Of a stretch of DNA of 64,000 nt, positions 15,916-24,269 are shown piece by piece. How positions within the stretch are numbered: position 1 is the stretch's first letter; every line of letters starts with the position of its first letter. Below the pieces are notes generated by a model that had not been told where the DNA came from, searched no databases, and was given only the letters and a program-made list of their open reading frames with translations. The position numbers and the translations under genes were made by a program. Source of the stretch: JAKQDH01 sp029558835 (GTDB lineage: Bacteria; Planctomycetota; Phycisphaerae; UBA1845); NCBI GenBank assembly GCA_035356615.1, contig DAOQSN010000002.1, positions 62,001 through 126,000 on the forward strand, given 5' to 3'.

Positions 15916-18579
15916 TCAGCCGCGCGTCAGGAGTTCCGCGGCGGGTTCGCACGGCGCGCCGACCGGAGGTTCGACTCCCGTCAACGCCAGCATTTGCGGC
16001 AGGCGGACGTCCCAGGTGTGATCGCGCCGGAAGCGGGCGTAGGCGGCCTCGGCCAGACTGCGGCGCCGCGCGTCGTCGCCCAAAAGCTCCTCGATGACGC
16101 GGCGGGCTTGGCCGGGCGTCTCGAAGAGCTCGACCTCTCGACCCGGCTCGAAGTAGTCGCTCAGGCCGGGGCGGTCGATGTGCACCAGCGCGACGCCGGC
16201 GGCCGCGATCTGGAAGGGCTTGTGGCTGGCGCCTTGCTCCTCGTTGTGTTGCGAGATGTTGATGGCGATCCGGCCGCGGGCGTAAAGGGCGCCCTGCTGC
16301 TCGTAGTCAACCCAGCCGCCGCCGGGAATGCCGCAGGTGGACCAGTCCCGTCCGAAGACCGCGACGCGGAAGTACCGCGCCAGGTACCGCAGGATGAACG
16401 TGCGCTGCCAGTCGAGGAACGCCCAGGTAATCTCGGCCGCGTCGAAGTACGTGCGCGGATGCTGTCGCAACCAGCGCGTCGCGGCCGGGTGCGCGTCGCA
16501 GAGCGCCAGGAACTGATGGAACGTCGGCGTGCGGTGGTCGCGACGGCGCTGCTCGATCCACTCCTGACCGAGCGCGCGAAGCGTCGGCTGCACGGCCGCG
16601 GGGGCGTCCTTCTGCCACAACGCCGCGAGGCGTTCCGTCGCCTGCCGGGCGACGATGGTCTGGATGGCCTCGACGTCCGGGGCGGCCTGTTCCAGAAACG
16701 GCTCCAGCTCAGGCAGCGGCTTGGGCAGCGCGCCGGTGATGGCCACCACGTCGAACTCCGGCGTCACCGCCGGCGCCGGGCGGACCAGTTCCGGGTCCTC
16801 GGCGACCGGCAGGCCGAAGCAGCGTTCCCAGCCCAGCAGATGCTGCAATTCCTCGGCGTGCGCCTGACTCTTCAGCACGTGGCGTTTGCGTCCGCCGCGC
16901 AGCAGCGGCTGTAACTCATGGCGCAGGGCGGCTTTCTCGCCCGCCCATTGGGGATGGTCCGTCCACCACAGGACGTGGTCGATGCCGAGCCGGTCGAACA
17001 CCGACTGCAGCGAGCCGTCCGGGGCCTGGGTACAGACGAACTCGGTGGTGCCATTCAGGCCGTAGCCGAGCACGCGGCGGACGTTGTCCCGGCGCAGCAG
17101 GTCCTCAAGCTGAGTCGTCAGTGTTTCCCGGCTGCCGCTGGGACGTTGCCAGATGTCACCAAGTTCGAGTACGCGCGTGCGGATGCCCAGGCGTCGGGCG
17201 GCCCGCTCCATGCCCATCAGGTAAAAACGCGACACGCGCCCCGGGTTTTGCAGAATCAGTAGTGTCTCATCCGCCGCACTCGGCACCGGCATGACGGCCT
17301 GGCGGGACAAAACGGCCGCGGCCCGCGCCGGCGGGACGCGCCGCGCGGTCGTGGCCTCGCGCTGCGCGCGGTCGGCCCCCCAATGGGGCGCGTCGGCCGG
17401 GACGCTCGCGGACAGCGGATGTTGCCGGGTGTCGGGCAGGGCCTGCTCGGGCATCGTGGCCCGCCCGGCCCCCGCCACCTGCGCCAGCGCCTCGAGCAGC
17501 GTCTGGGCCGCCTGGTCCGCCTCGTCTTCGGTCAGAAACGGGCAGAGCGGCAGCGACAGCAATTCGTGGCAACAGGCTTCGGTGTGCTCCAGCGGACCGA
17601 CGAGGCGGCACCGGCCGCGCAACGCCTCCTGCCGGTGGATCGGTATGGGATAGTGAAGGCCCGCGCCGATGCCCCGCTCTTGCAGCTTCTTGAGGACCGT
17701 GTCGCGCTCGCGGCAGCGAATGACAAACAGGTGGTAAACGTGCTCGACGCCCTCCGCCTCGTGCGGCACGACAACGTCGGCATCGGCCAGGCGCTCGCGG
17801 TAGCGGGTGGCCAGCAAGCGGCGCCGGGTGTTCCACTCGTCGAGGTGACGCAGCTTGACGCGCAGGGCCGCCGCCTGGAGGTTGTCCAGCCGGCTGTTGA
17901 AGCCGGGCACGGCGTGCACGTACTTGACGTGCGAGCCGTAGTTGCGGGCCCCGCGCAGCCAGTGGGCAAGCTGGTCATCGTTGGTAACAATCGCGCCGCC
18001 GTCGCCCAGCGCGCCGAGGTTCTTGCCGGGGTAGAAGCTGAACCCGGCCGCCCGACCCAGGGCGCCGCACCGCCGGCCGCGGTAGCGGGCGCCGTGCGCC
18101 TGGGCAGCGTCTTCGATGACCAGCAGGGCGTGCTTCTGCGCAAACGCCAGGATCGCATCCATGTCCGCCGGTTGGCCGTACAGGTGCACGGGCATGATGG
18201 CGCGGGTGTGGGGCGTGCACGCTTCCGCGAGGCGTTGCGGGTCCAGGTTGTAGGTGAGCGGGTCGTGATCGACGAGTACCGGCGTTGCTCCGGCATGCGC
18301 GACGGCCAGGGCGGTGGCGATGAACGTGTTGGCGGGGATGATGACCTCGGCTCCCGGCCCGATGCCCAGGCCGCGGAGAGTCAGGGCGAGCGCGTCCAGC
18401 CCGCTGCCCACGCCGATGCAGTGCTTCACTCCGCAGAAGGCGGCGAACTCCTGTTCGAAGGCGTTCAACTCCGAGCCGAGGATGAAGTCGCCCCGGGCAA
18501 TGGCCTGCTGAAGGGCGGGGACAAGCTCGGGTTCGAGTGCCTGATGCTGCCGCTGCAAGTTGACCAACGGGATGCCCAT
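15916..18579 (-). CDS. DegT/DnrJ-type sugar aminotransferase fused to a CgeB-like glycosyltransferase
   Basis: An 887-residue two-domain protein. Residues 1-370 are a complete PLP aminotransferase of the DegT/DnrJ/EryC1/StrS family: 'GSGLDALAL', 'VIIPANTFIATA', 'VIEDAAQAHGA' (D157) and 'SFYPGKNLGALGDGGA' with the PLP lysine K186. These make amino sugars on nucleotide carriers. A ~65-residue Pro/Ala-rich linker follows. Residues ~438-887 begin 'ETLLILQNPG' and end with 'HKPFQIAAAGVALVHID', 'FEPGREVELFETP' and 'HTWDVRLPQML', the layout of CgeB/DUF3880-type glycosyltransferases. Transfer of the amino sugar it makes is an attractive inference. The frame is open throughout, so this is a true fusion unless there is a sequencing error in the linker. 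Confidence 0.85.
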   Translation of the reverse strand: MGIPLVNLQRQHQALEPELVPALQQAIARGDFILGSELNAFEQEFAAFCGVKHCIGVGSGLDALALTLRGLGIGPGAEVIIPANTFIATALAVAHAGATPVLVDHDPLTYNLDPQRLAEACTPHTRAIMPVHLYGQPADMDAILAFAQKHALLVIEDAAQAHGARYRGRRCGALGRAAGFSFYPGKNLGALGDGGAIVTNDDQLAHWLRGARNYGSHVKYVHAVPGFNSRLDNLQAAALRVKLRHLDEWNTRRRLLATRYRERLADADVVVPHEAEGVEHVYHLFVIRCRERDTVLKKLQERGIGAGLHYPIPIHRQEALRGRCRLVGPLEHTEACCHELLSLPLCPFLTEDEADQAAQTLLEALAQVAGAGRATMPEQALPDTRQHPLSASVPADAPHWGADRAQREATTARRVPPARAAAVLSRQAVMPVPSAADETLLILQNPGRVSRFYLMGMERAARRLGIRTRVLELGDIWQRPSGSRETLTTQLEDLLRRDNVRRVLGYGLNGTTEFVCTQAPDGSLQSVFDRLGIDHVLWWTDHPQWAGEKAALRHELQPLLRGGRKRHVLKSQAHAEELQHLLGWERCFGLPVAEDPELVRPAPAVTPEFDVVAITGALPKPLPELEPFLEQAAPDVEAIQTIVARQATERLAALWQKDAPAAVQPTLRALGQEWIEQRRRDHRTPTFHQFLALCDAHPAATRWLRQHPRTYFDAAEITWAFLDWQRTFILRYLARYFRVAVFGRDWSTCGIPGGGWVDYEQQGALYARGRIAINISQHNEEQGASHKPFQIAAAGVALVHIDRPGLSDYFEPGREVELFETPGQARRVIEELLGDDARRRSLAEAAYARFRRDHTWDVRLPQMLALTGVEPPVGAPCEPAAELLTRG

Positions 18580-19389
18580 GCTCGCGCCGCCTCATTGCGG
18601 AGACAACCCTCGCCGGCGGCCGTCCGTCCATGACGCGGGGATGGTCTCCTCGATTCAGGGTTATCGGTCGTGACGCGGGCGGGCCTGTAGCGGACGTCGA
18701 GGAAGTAGCGACGACCTCCGCGGCCGGTGCGGAGCCCACGCCGCTCCTCGGTCGGTTAGCCCTCCTCAGCGGACCAGCGGTTCTCCACCACGCCGCCCCC
18801 GGCGGGTTTCAGGGATGTGAGGGCTTCCGGGTGATCGGCGCCGCGGGCGCCTGTGGCGAGAGTGGATGGCGCAGGGTAGGTCGTGAGCGATCCCAGTCTG
18901 CGGACTCCGCCCGCGTCTTGTGCCTCCGGGCGCAGTTCGCCATGTCTTCCGCCGGTCCGCTCAGACCTTCCGCGCCGGGGACCGCGACGGTGACCTTCGG
19001 GCGTTGCACGATGGACATGTCCGGGTGGCAGGTTTCGTAAATGGCCCCGGAACCGAGCAGATGAACAGTTGGGCAGGTGACCGCAGGTGCGCAGGTTTCG
19101 ACCGGCGAGCCCTGGTCGAGGCGCAGCGTGCTCCGTCGCTCCTGTTCTCCTGCTCTGATGCTCCTTTGCTCCAGGCTGCGTTCGGCGAGCTCGGGGCGAC
19201 TGACCTGCTGCGGCGACAGCGGTGGGTCGGTTCCTGGCCGCCGTTGTGGCGGATTCGGGGTCATAGCCAGCCGATTCCTGGGTCAGGCCGGCCCAGGTGT
19301 GCCGGTGCCGTAAGCTCCCGCGTCGCTTGTCTCGTTTCCGGGAGCACCCGCTCTCGACATGCTCGCGCTCGAGCGGTTACGATTCCGGG
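18580..19389. other. 810-base gap without a recognisable gene
   Basis: Holds a MITE-like copy (18684-18782) and a loose CTCC-rich 7/8-base periodic stretch at 19132-19178 (GCTCCTG, TTCTCCT, TGCTCCT, TTGCTCC). No frame here has protein-like composition. Confidence 0.5.
18684..18782. mobile_element. MITE-like element, divergent copy 3
   Basis: GAGGAAGTAGCGACGACCTC at 18698 matches GAAGAAGTAGCGTCGGCCCC of the 4347 copy, followed by CGGCCGGTGCGGAG. The right part CCTCCTCAGCGGACCAGCGG resembles a decayed inverted terminus. No ORF. Confidence 0.4.
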
Positions 19390-19944
19390 ATGGGACTCGT
19401 TGTTCTTCTGCGGGGCGTCAATGTCGGCGGGCACCGGACGTTTCGCCCCAGCATCCTCGCCAGAGAACTGAGCGATTACGACGTAAAGAACGTGGGGGCT
19501 GCGGGTACGTTTGTGGTTCGCAAGCCCGGACCTCGAGCAAGGTTCCGCGCAGAATTGCTCCGCAAGTTGCCGTTCGAGACGCAAGTTGTCTTCTGCGAGG
19601 GTCGCCACCTCATCCCGCTGGAGCGGGAGAATCCCTTTGCAGCCGACGCGACGCGTTCCGACGTTGTCCGCTTTGTGAGCATCCTGGCGAAGACCTGCCG
19701 GGTCCGGCCCCCTCTGCCCTTTACACTTCCGCACGACGGCCAGTGGCTTCTCCGGGTCATCGCCGCGCAAGGCCGACTCGTCTTCGGAGAGTACCGCCGT
19801 CACCTGAAGGTGATCGGCTATCTCGGACAGATCGATAAACTGTTCGGTGTGCCGGCCACGACGCGTAACTGGAACACCATCCTGGCGGTCGTGCGCATCC
19901 TGAAAGGTCAGGGCCGCAGAGATCTCCGCGGCGCTTCAAACTAG
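19390..19944 (+). CDS. DUF1697 family protein
   Basis: A 184-residue protein starting 'MGLVVLLRGVNVGGHRTFRP', with 'DVKNVGAAGTFVVRK' and ending in 'LGQIDKLFGVPATTRNWNTI'. These are the N- and C-terminal signatures of DUF1697 ('LLRGINVGG...' and '...TTRNWNTV'). Length is right. The domain's function is not known. The middle 'NVGAAGTF' replaces the more common 'SGN' block. The ATG 19390 is chosen from the family start; the frame is open further upstream to 19297. No Shine-Dalgarno is obvious. It stands alone between repeats. Confidence 0.8.
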   Translation: MGLVVLLRGVNVGGHRTFRPSILARELSDYDVKNVGAAGTFVVRKPGPRARFRAELLRKLPFETQVVFCEGRHLIPLERENPFAADATRSDVVRFVSILAKTCRVRPPLPFTLPHDGQWLLRVIAAQGRLVFGEYRRHLKVIGYLGQIDKLFGVPATTRNWNTILAVVRILKGQGRRDLRGASN

Positions 19945-19957
19945 CTGCAAACACAGT

Positions 19958-20023
19958 ATGGTGATGACTCCGGAACCGAGCTTCCTGGCCCGCGTCCGGC
20001 GGGCAGGAAGGAGTCATCACCAT
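19958..20023. repeat. 14-bp perfect inverted repeat around a 38-base spacer
   Basis: ATGGTGATGACTCC (about 19958-19971) and GGAGTCATCACCAT (about 20010-20023) flank a GC-rich spacer. The right arm carries AAGGAG and ends in an ATG (20022) that opens a plus-strand frame. It may be the end of a degraded insertion sequence or an operator. Confidence 0.5.
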
Positions 20024-20459
20024 GTTGCAGGGCGTACCCGAGGAAGGCGTCGGGCGGAAGGTGGGGACGAACGTATCGCCGGCCCGGCGGTGCCGGCAGG
20101 CCGTGAGGGACGCGGTGGCTGGCGCGGACGAGAGCTTGTCGGGCTACTGCCGGCCGGCGGCTCCGGCCATGTTGCCCGCGGCGTTGGAACAGGAGGCGGG
20201 CCGGGCGTTGATCCGCGCGGCGCTGGTGGACGCGGCGAAACGCCGGTACGGGACCAGGATCGCGCCCGGTGATCTGCGCATCCTGCGTCCCCTCCCGGCA
20301 GAGGTTGCCCCGCTGAAGGCGACCGGACAGGAATGCACAGTTGGAGTCACGCCAGACCCGAGTTTACAGACGAATTGGAGCGCCACCAGCACAGCGCGTA
20401 TACCTGAACTCGATCAGCGACGCCGGGCGATCGCGCATTGCGCTTGTCGAGCCCGTTGA
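20022..20459 (+). CDS. possible ORF with ideal ribosome site, unrecognised
   Basis: The start ATG has AAGGAG eight bases upstream. Its first ~100 residues ('MLQGVPEEGVGRKVGTNVSP', 'AMLPAALEQEAGRALIRAAL', 'DAAKRRYGTRIAPGDLRILR') look like a helical protein. It then runs antisense into the four-helix-bundle gene (from about 20347), so the 3' half is doubtful. It could be a truncated transposase N-terminus or chance. I do not recognise it. Confidence 0.25.
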   Translation: MLQGVPEEGVGRKVGTNVSPARRCRQAVRDAVAGADESLSGYCRPAAPAMLPAALEQEAGRALIRAALVDAAKRRYGTRIAPGDLRILRPLPAEVAPLKATGQECTVGVTPDPSLQTNWSATSTARIPELDQRRRAIAHCACRAR

Positions 20460-20793
20460 TGAGGCCGGACAGCATGCGGGCAATCTCCTCGAGGTCCGCC
20501 TTGAGTTGCTCATGCCGGTCCGGCCCCGGCAAGCCCTGACGCGCGGCAACTTCCAGCAGCGGCACACACTCCTGAACGCTGCCGCGGGCAATGCCGAAGA
20601 AGTGCTTTCGGTCGGGTTGGGTGAAGCGCCCGTTACCTTCGGGTAGGTTCGTCGCGATGGACACGGCTGCCCGGTTCAGTTGGTCGGCCAGAAAGAAGTA
20701 GCCTCGTGGGAAGCCCTTGACCAGCGAGCAGGCAGCGTCGGCGAAGGTGACGGCTTTCTGATAGACGTTCGGCTTCTCGAACGCGAACGACAT
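20347..20793 (-). CDS. four helix bundle protein (S23 family), run-on C-terminus
   Basis: A 148-residue protein starting 'MSFAFEKPNVYQKAVTFADA' with 'GYFFLADQLNRAAVSIATNLPEG' (in pieces) and 'RKHFFGIARGSVQECVPLLE', the hallmarks of the 23S-rRNA-intervening-sequence/four-helix-bundle family. Family members usually stop near 'LINGLDKR' (about residue 116). Here about 30 odd residues follow ('NARSPGVADRVQVYALCWW'), suggesting the normal stop was lost by a rearrangement near 20430, next to the inverted repeat at 19958-20023. The function of the family is unknown. The start could also be the ATG at 20805. Confidence 0.75.
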   Translation of the reverse strand: MSFAFEKPNVYQKAVTFADAACSLVKGFPRGYFFLADQLNRAAVSIATNLPEGNGRFTQPDRKHFFGIARGSVQECVPLLEVAARQGLPGPDRHEQLKADLEEIARMLSGLINGLDKRNARSPGVADRVQVYALCWWRSNSSVNSGLA

Positions 20794-20812
20794 GGGCAGA
20801 GCCACCCGGCCA

Positions 20813-20916
20813 GAGAGGAGAACGTAGAAAGGAGACCGCAGGAGAGCGACCCGGCGGCCCTCTGCTCCTTTCTCCGCTCTCCTGCTCGATTGCCGCTTCG
20901 CGGCAATCGAAGTGCC
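20813..20916. repeat. complementary heptad arrays plus hairpin
   Basis: NNGGAGA-type units (GAGGAGA, ACGTAGA, AAGGAGA) at 20813-20846, and the complementary type CCTTTCT/CCGCTCT/CCTGCTC at 20864-20888. They are followed by the perfect hairpin CGATTGCC-GCTTC-GCGGCAATCG. It occupies the space upstream of the four-helix-bundle gene. Confidence 0.55.
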
Positions 20917-21066
20917 TGGACACGGTTAGAACTTCTTGCCGGTGGGGTCCGCAAATGGCCGGCGCGGATCCGCGACGCGCTCGCGGCGGCGTAACCAACT
21001 TCCGGCGCCGGGCGGTGGCCACCGATCGCCACCGATCTGAGGGGCTTTTAGCCGGCGAAAGCCCCG

Positions 21067-22734
21067 CTACCCATCGAAGATTCGCTGGAACTCCGCGAAG
21101 TCGTCCAGGTCCACGTCGCCGTCGCAGTCCGAGTCAGCCCGATCGAAATCCAGCGGGTCGCATCCCGGAGGTGGCGTGCTTACGCCTGGACCGGCTATGC
21201 ACCCCGAGAAGATCAGCCAGTCGTCTGTGTCGATATCGCCGTCGAGATCGAAGTCCGCCGCCATCGCGGCTGCTTCGAAGTCGTCCAAGATCGTCTTGGC
21301 AAGATCTGACAGTGCCACTGTGCTGACGTCTGCGTTCGCAAGAATGCACACCGCGCGGTTAGCCTCCGGGCGAAGCACGAAAGCGGATGCGTAACCGGCC
21401 CGGCTGCCGCCATGCCCGACCTGGTTGACCGGTTCACCAGGCAGTGTGTCGGTGAAGAACCCGATTCCGTAGTAACGCTCGTACGGGCAGCTCGGGTAGC
21501 AGCCCAGATCAACCTGCGCCTCCCAGAGTTCCCGAATGCCGATGGGGGAGATCAGACCGCCGGCGCCGTGGTAGCTGGCCAGAAGCGCCTCCGCGAAGTG
21601 CGCCATGTCGATGACCGAGGCGATCACGCCGCCGGCCGGATCGCGTGGCTCGGCCGCCGCCTCGTCGAGGTGATAGAGTTGCCAGGTGTACGGATCACCG
21701 TACAGATCTTCGCTGCTGTAGAAGTTGTCCTCGCACAGCTCGTCGGTTGGGCTTATCAGATTGATGTAAGGGCCGACATGCATGACGGCGCCTTGAGACA
21801 CGGCTGCACCCTCACCGATTGGCGAATTCGTGGCCCGGTGGCCGTCGAGCATGGCCGTGCACATACCTGCGCCGTCGAAAACCCCGTCCTGGAGCAGCTC
21901 CTGGAATGGGACGCCGGTCCGGTTCACGAGATAGGCGCCGGCCAGAGAGTAATTAAACGCGGAGTACTCGAAACCGCCGCCGAGGTTGCCAAATACCGCG
22001 CTGTCATAGTGCGGCGAGACCATATCATCAGGTTCCGGCCAGAACGCCGTCAGACCGTAGGGATAGCAGAACAAGTAGGCCCCCGCATCCTGCTTGAAAG
22101 CGCCCTGGTGACTGAGCAGTTGGCGCAACGTTCGTTCGCCGTCGACGAGCTTCTGCGTCGCGTCCTCATCGTCCACGAAGTCGTCCAAAGAGAGCGCCCC
22201 CGCTTCCTCAAGGGCCTTGGCGGCTACCGACGTTACGGCTTTGCTGGTTGAGCCCACGCGATACAGCCGGTTTACGCCAGCCGGGTTGTGGACATAATTC
22301 CCTTGCCCAATGTAGGAAAAAGCGTCTGCGAAGTGAAGTTCGCCATCTTCGACGACCGCGAACGCAATTTCGGTAACGAACCTGCCGCTGTTGAGCAGCA
22401 TGTCGGCCACCCGCTCGCGTGCCTTGCACTCGGCTTGGCAGTCGTTGTCGGGGTACTCGTCCATGGGCGGGCAATCGCCCCAGTCAAATTGAGGCGTGTA
22501 GATGGAGAGTGGGCAGGTGTCCTCTGTGTCAGGGATGCCGTCCTGGTCCGAATCGCTACGGACGTTCATGTTGGCGGGTTGGTCCCCGGCGTCTGCGCGG
22601 AGCGAAGTTGGCTGAACGGCAGGAGCGTGCGCGGACCTCCATTGCGAATGCGCGGGCTCGGCAATAAGCGGCCGGCCCAACAGCGGCGTCACAGCGATGA
22701 GCGGCCAGAGTCGACGGTTCCGGAAGCGCATCAT
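21067..22734 (-). CDS. secreted class-C beta-lactamase-like serine hydrolase with EF-hand ends
   Basis: A 555-residue secreted protein. The signal is 'MMRFRNRRLWPLIAVTPLLG'. A thrombospondin-3-like calcium segment follows ('DSDQDGIPDTEDTCPLS'), then a penicillin-binding/esterase domain with 'RVGSTSKAVTSVAAKALEEA' (catalytic SxxK), 'FEYSAFNYSLAGAYLV' (the YxN position) and 'VGHGGSRAGYASAF' (HxG). A C-terminal dockerin-like pair of EF loops follows ('DFDLDGDIDTDDWLIF', 'DSDCDGDVDLDDFAEF'). The family includes D-aminopeptidases, esterases and PBP4-like hydrolases; real beta-lactam resistance is not implied. GGAG before the ATG at 22734 sets the start. Confidence 0.85.
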   Translation of the reverse strand: MMRFRNRRLWPLIAVTPLLGRPLIAEPAHSQWRSAHAPAVQPTSLRADAGDQPANMNVRSDSDQDGIPDTEDTCPLSIYTPQFDWGDCPPMDEYPDNDCQAECKARERVADMLLNSGRFVTEIAFAVVEDGELHFADAFSYIGQGNYVHNPAGVNRLYRVGSTSKAVTSVAAKALEEAGALSLDDFVDDEDATQKLVDGERTLRQLLSHQGAFKQDAGAYLFCYPYGLTAFWPEPDDMVSPHYDSAVFGNLGGGFEYSAFNYSLAGAYLVNRTGVPFQELLQDGVFDGAGMCTAMLDGHRATNSPIGEGAAVSQGAVMHVGPYINLISPTDELCEDNFYSSEDLYGDPYTWQLYHLDEAAAEPRDPAGGVIASVIDMAHFAEALLASYHGAGGLISPIGIRELWEAQVDLGCYPSCPYERYYGIGFFTDTLPGEPVNQVGHGGSRAGYASAFVLRPEANRAVCILANADVSTVALSDLAKTILDDFEAAAMAADFDLDGDIDTDDWLIFSGCIAGPGVSTPPPGCDPLDFDRADSDCDGDVDLDDFAEFQRIFDG

Positions 22735-22946
22735 GGTGGAACTCCAGTCAGGCACGTGCTACTTTCCGGCTCCCATTATACTGGCTTGGGAAGCCCGCTC
22801 AAATGGCGTTTCTGACCCGCTCCAGCGCACAACTCACGGTAATTCGAACAATGAGGCCACGCGAACCCGGACGCTGTGGGACAAATGTACGCCGCGGGCT
22901 GAAATCTCGCCCGCGCCACTGCCGCTATACGGGGGGGATCGTCGAA

Positions 22947-23022
22947 TCGGGGCGACTGGATTTGAACCAGCGACCTCTGCGTCCCGAACGCAGCGCTCTA
23001 AACCAGGCTGAGCTACGCCCCG
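22947..23022 (-). tRNA. tRNA-Pro (anticodon CGG)
   Basis: On the minus strand the 76-nt cloverleaf has acceptor CGGGGCG paired with CGCCCCG and discriminator A, D arm GCTC...GAGC, anticodon stem CTGCG/CGCAG with loop TTCGGGA (anticodon CGG), variable AGGTC, and T arm CTGG-TTCAAAT-CCAG. CCA is not encoded. Confidence 0.95.
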
Positions 23023-23475
23023 TCGTTTGGCAATCCTCCAGGTTCGGGAGGACCGCGCGTCTTGGATACGTGCCGGGCGTGCCCCTGGTCGGGGCCTCAG
23101 ACCCCCACGGGGGTCCACGTCGACCGGGCCGGCCCGTCGCTCACGCTCCGGGGTTCGGCTCCGGCGTGGGACGACCGCCCAACACGTGCCGGACACGGAA
23201 GCCTAGCAAGCCGCGGGCGGGGCGTCAAATACGAGAGGGTGGGCGGCGCTTCTCGCGGCGGCGGCAGCCCTTTTTCCGGGACGTGGGCGCTTGCCGCCCC
23301 TGGGGACCCCGCCGGAACCAGCAAGTGCATCCGCCTCCGAGGTCGGCACCGACTTCCCGCTGCTTGGCGGGCCTGTCCCCCGTTGTCCCAGACGCTTCTG
23401 CGGGGCGAAGAGGCGGGCGCCTCATGTCATACTCACGCACCGCGAGAGCACGGCACCTGCCACCTACGCGCGGGC
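23023..23475. other. 453-base gap without a recognisable gene
   Basis: Contains CCTCCAGGTTCGGGAGG (hairpin, 23037-23055) and a copy of the palindrome type CCCGTCGCTCACGCTCCGGG at 23134. No frame looks protein-like on either strand. Confidence 0.5.
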
Positions 23476-24099
23476 TCAGGGGGTCGGCGTCTTGGCCTCG
23501 TCCTCGGCGCCGGGCTTCTTGTCGGCGAAGTCCACCTTCGGCGCGGTCTGGGCCCCCTCGGCCGCCTTGAAATGAGCGGCCGGTTCCACCCCGGCCAGCG
23601 AGGCGCAGAACCGCCCCCACGGGCCGCGGACGTACGTGTTGAGCGCCTGCACCGCCTCCGTGTACCGGTCACGCTCGACGCTGATACGGTTCTCCGACCC
23701 CTCCAGCGAGTCCATCAGCTTGAGGAAGGCCTCGTTGGATTTCAGTTGCGGGTAGTTCTCGATGGTCGCGCGAAGGTTTACGAGCGCGGACTCGAACGCC
23801 CCGGCCGCCTGGACCTTCTCCCGCACGGTGGCGGCCGCCGCGTAGGCGCTCCGCGCCTGGGCCACGCCCAGGAAGACAGCCTTCTCCTGCTCGGCCAGCC
23901 CCTTCGTCGTTTCCACGAGGTTGTCGATCAGGTCGAACCGCCGCTGCAGCTTGCTCTCCACCTTCGCCCACGCGCCGCTGACGCCCTCGTCGAGGGCGAC
24001 GGCGTGGGTGTAACCGCGGTAGACGCCGCAGCTTACCAGGACAATGCTCAGCACGAGTGCCACAAAGACAGCCAGCAACAACTTCGCCAGGGTTTTCAT
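23476..24099 (-). CDS. LemA family protein
   Basis: A 207-residue protein with one N-terminal transmembrane or signal segment ('LLLAVFVALVLSIVLVSCG') and then the helical LemA domain: 'VSGAWAKVESKLQRRFDLID' with 'NLVETTKG', 'ARSAYAAAAT' and 'NLRATIENYPQLKSNEAFLK'. LemA proteins are long helical-hairpin membrane-anchored proteins with the bulk outside. Their role is not well defined. The lemA-TPM neighbourhood is common, and here a TPM gene lies directly upstream (24270-25202). GGAGGG before the ATG at 24099 fits. The C-terminal ~40 residues are low-complexity and acidic. Confidence 0.92.
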   Translation of the reverse strand: MKTLAKLLLAVFVALVLSIVLVSCGVYRGYTHAVALDEGVSGAWAKVESKLQRRFDLIDNLVETTKGLAEQEKAVFLGVAQARSAYAAAATVREKVQAAGAFESALVNLRATIENYPQLKSNEAFLKLMDSLEGSENRISVERDRYTEAVQALNTYVRGPWGRFCASLAGVEPAAHFKAAEGAQTAPKVDFADKKPGAEDEAKTPTP

Positions 24100-24269
24100 C
24101 GCAGGCCCTCCGCAATTCGGTTAAACGATCGCGCTGGATCGTCACCCCTTCGTCCGAGCCGCCGGCGCGAGCCGGCGGACATGTCCACGATCGGCGTCGT
24201 TCCACTTGGGGACCGGCAGCTCGCGCTGCCGGCTCTGACACGCCACCGGGCTGCGCCGCCGGCCGGCGG

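Noticed and set aside
20022..20459. A complete transposase
   Set aside because: No DDE or HUH motif is present and the 3' half is antisense to the S23-like gene.
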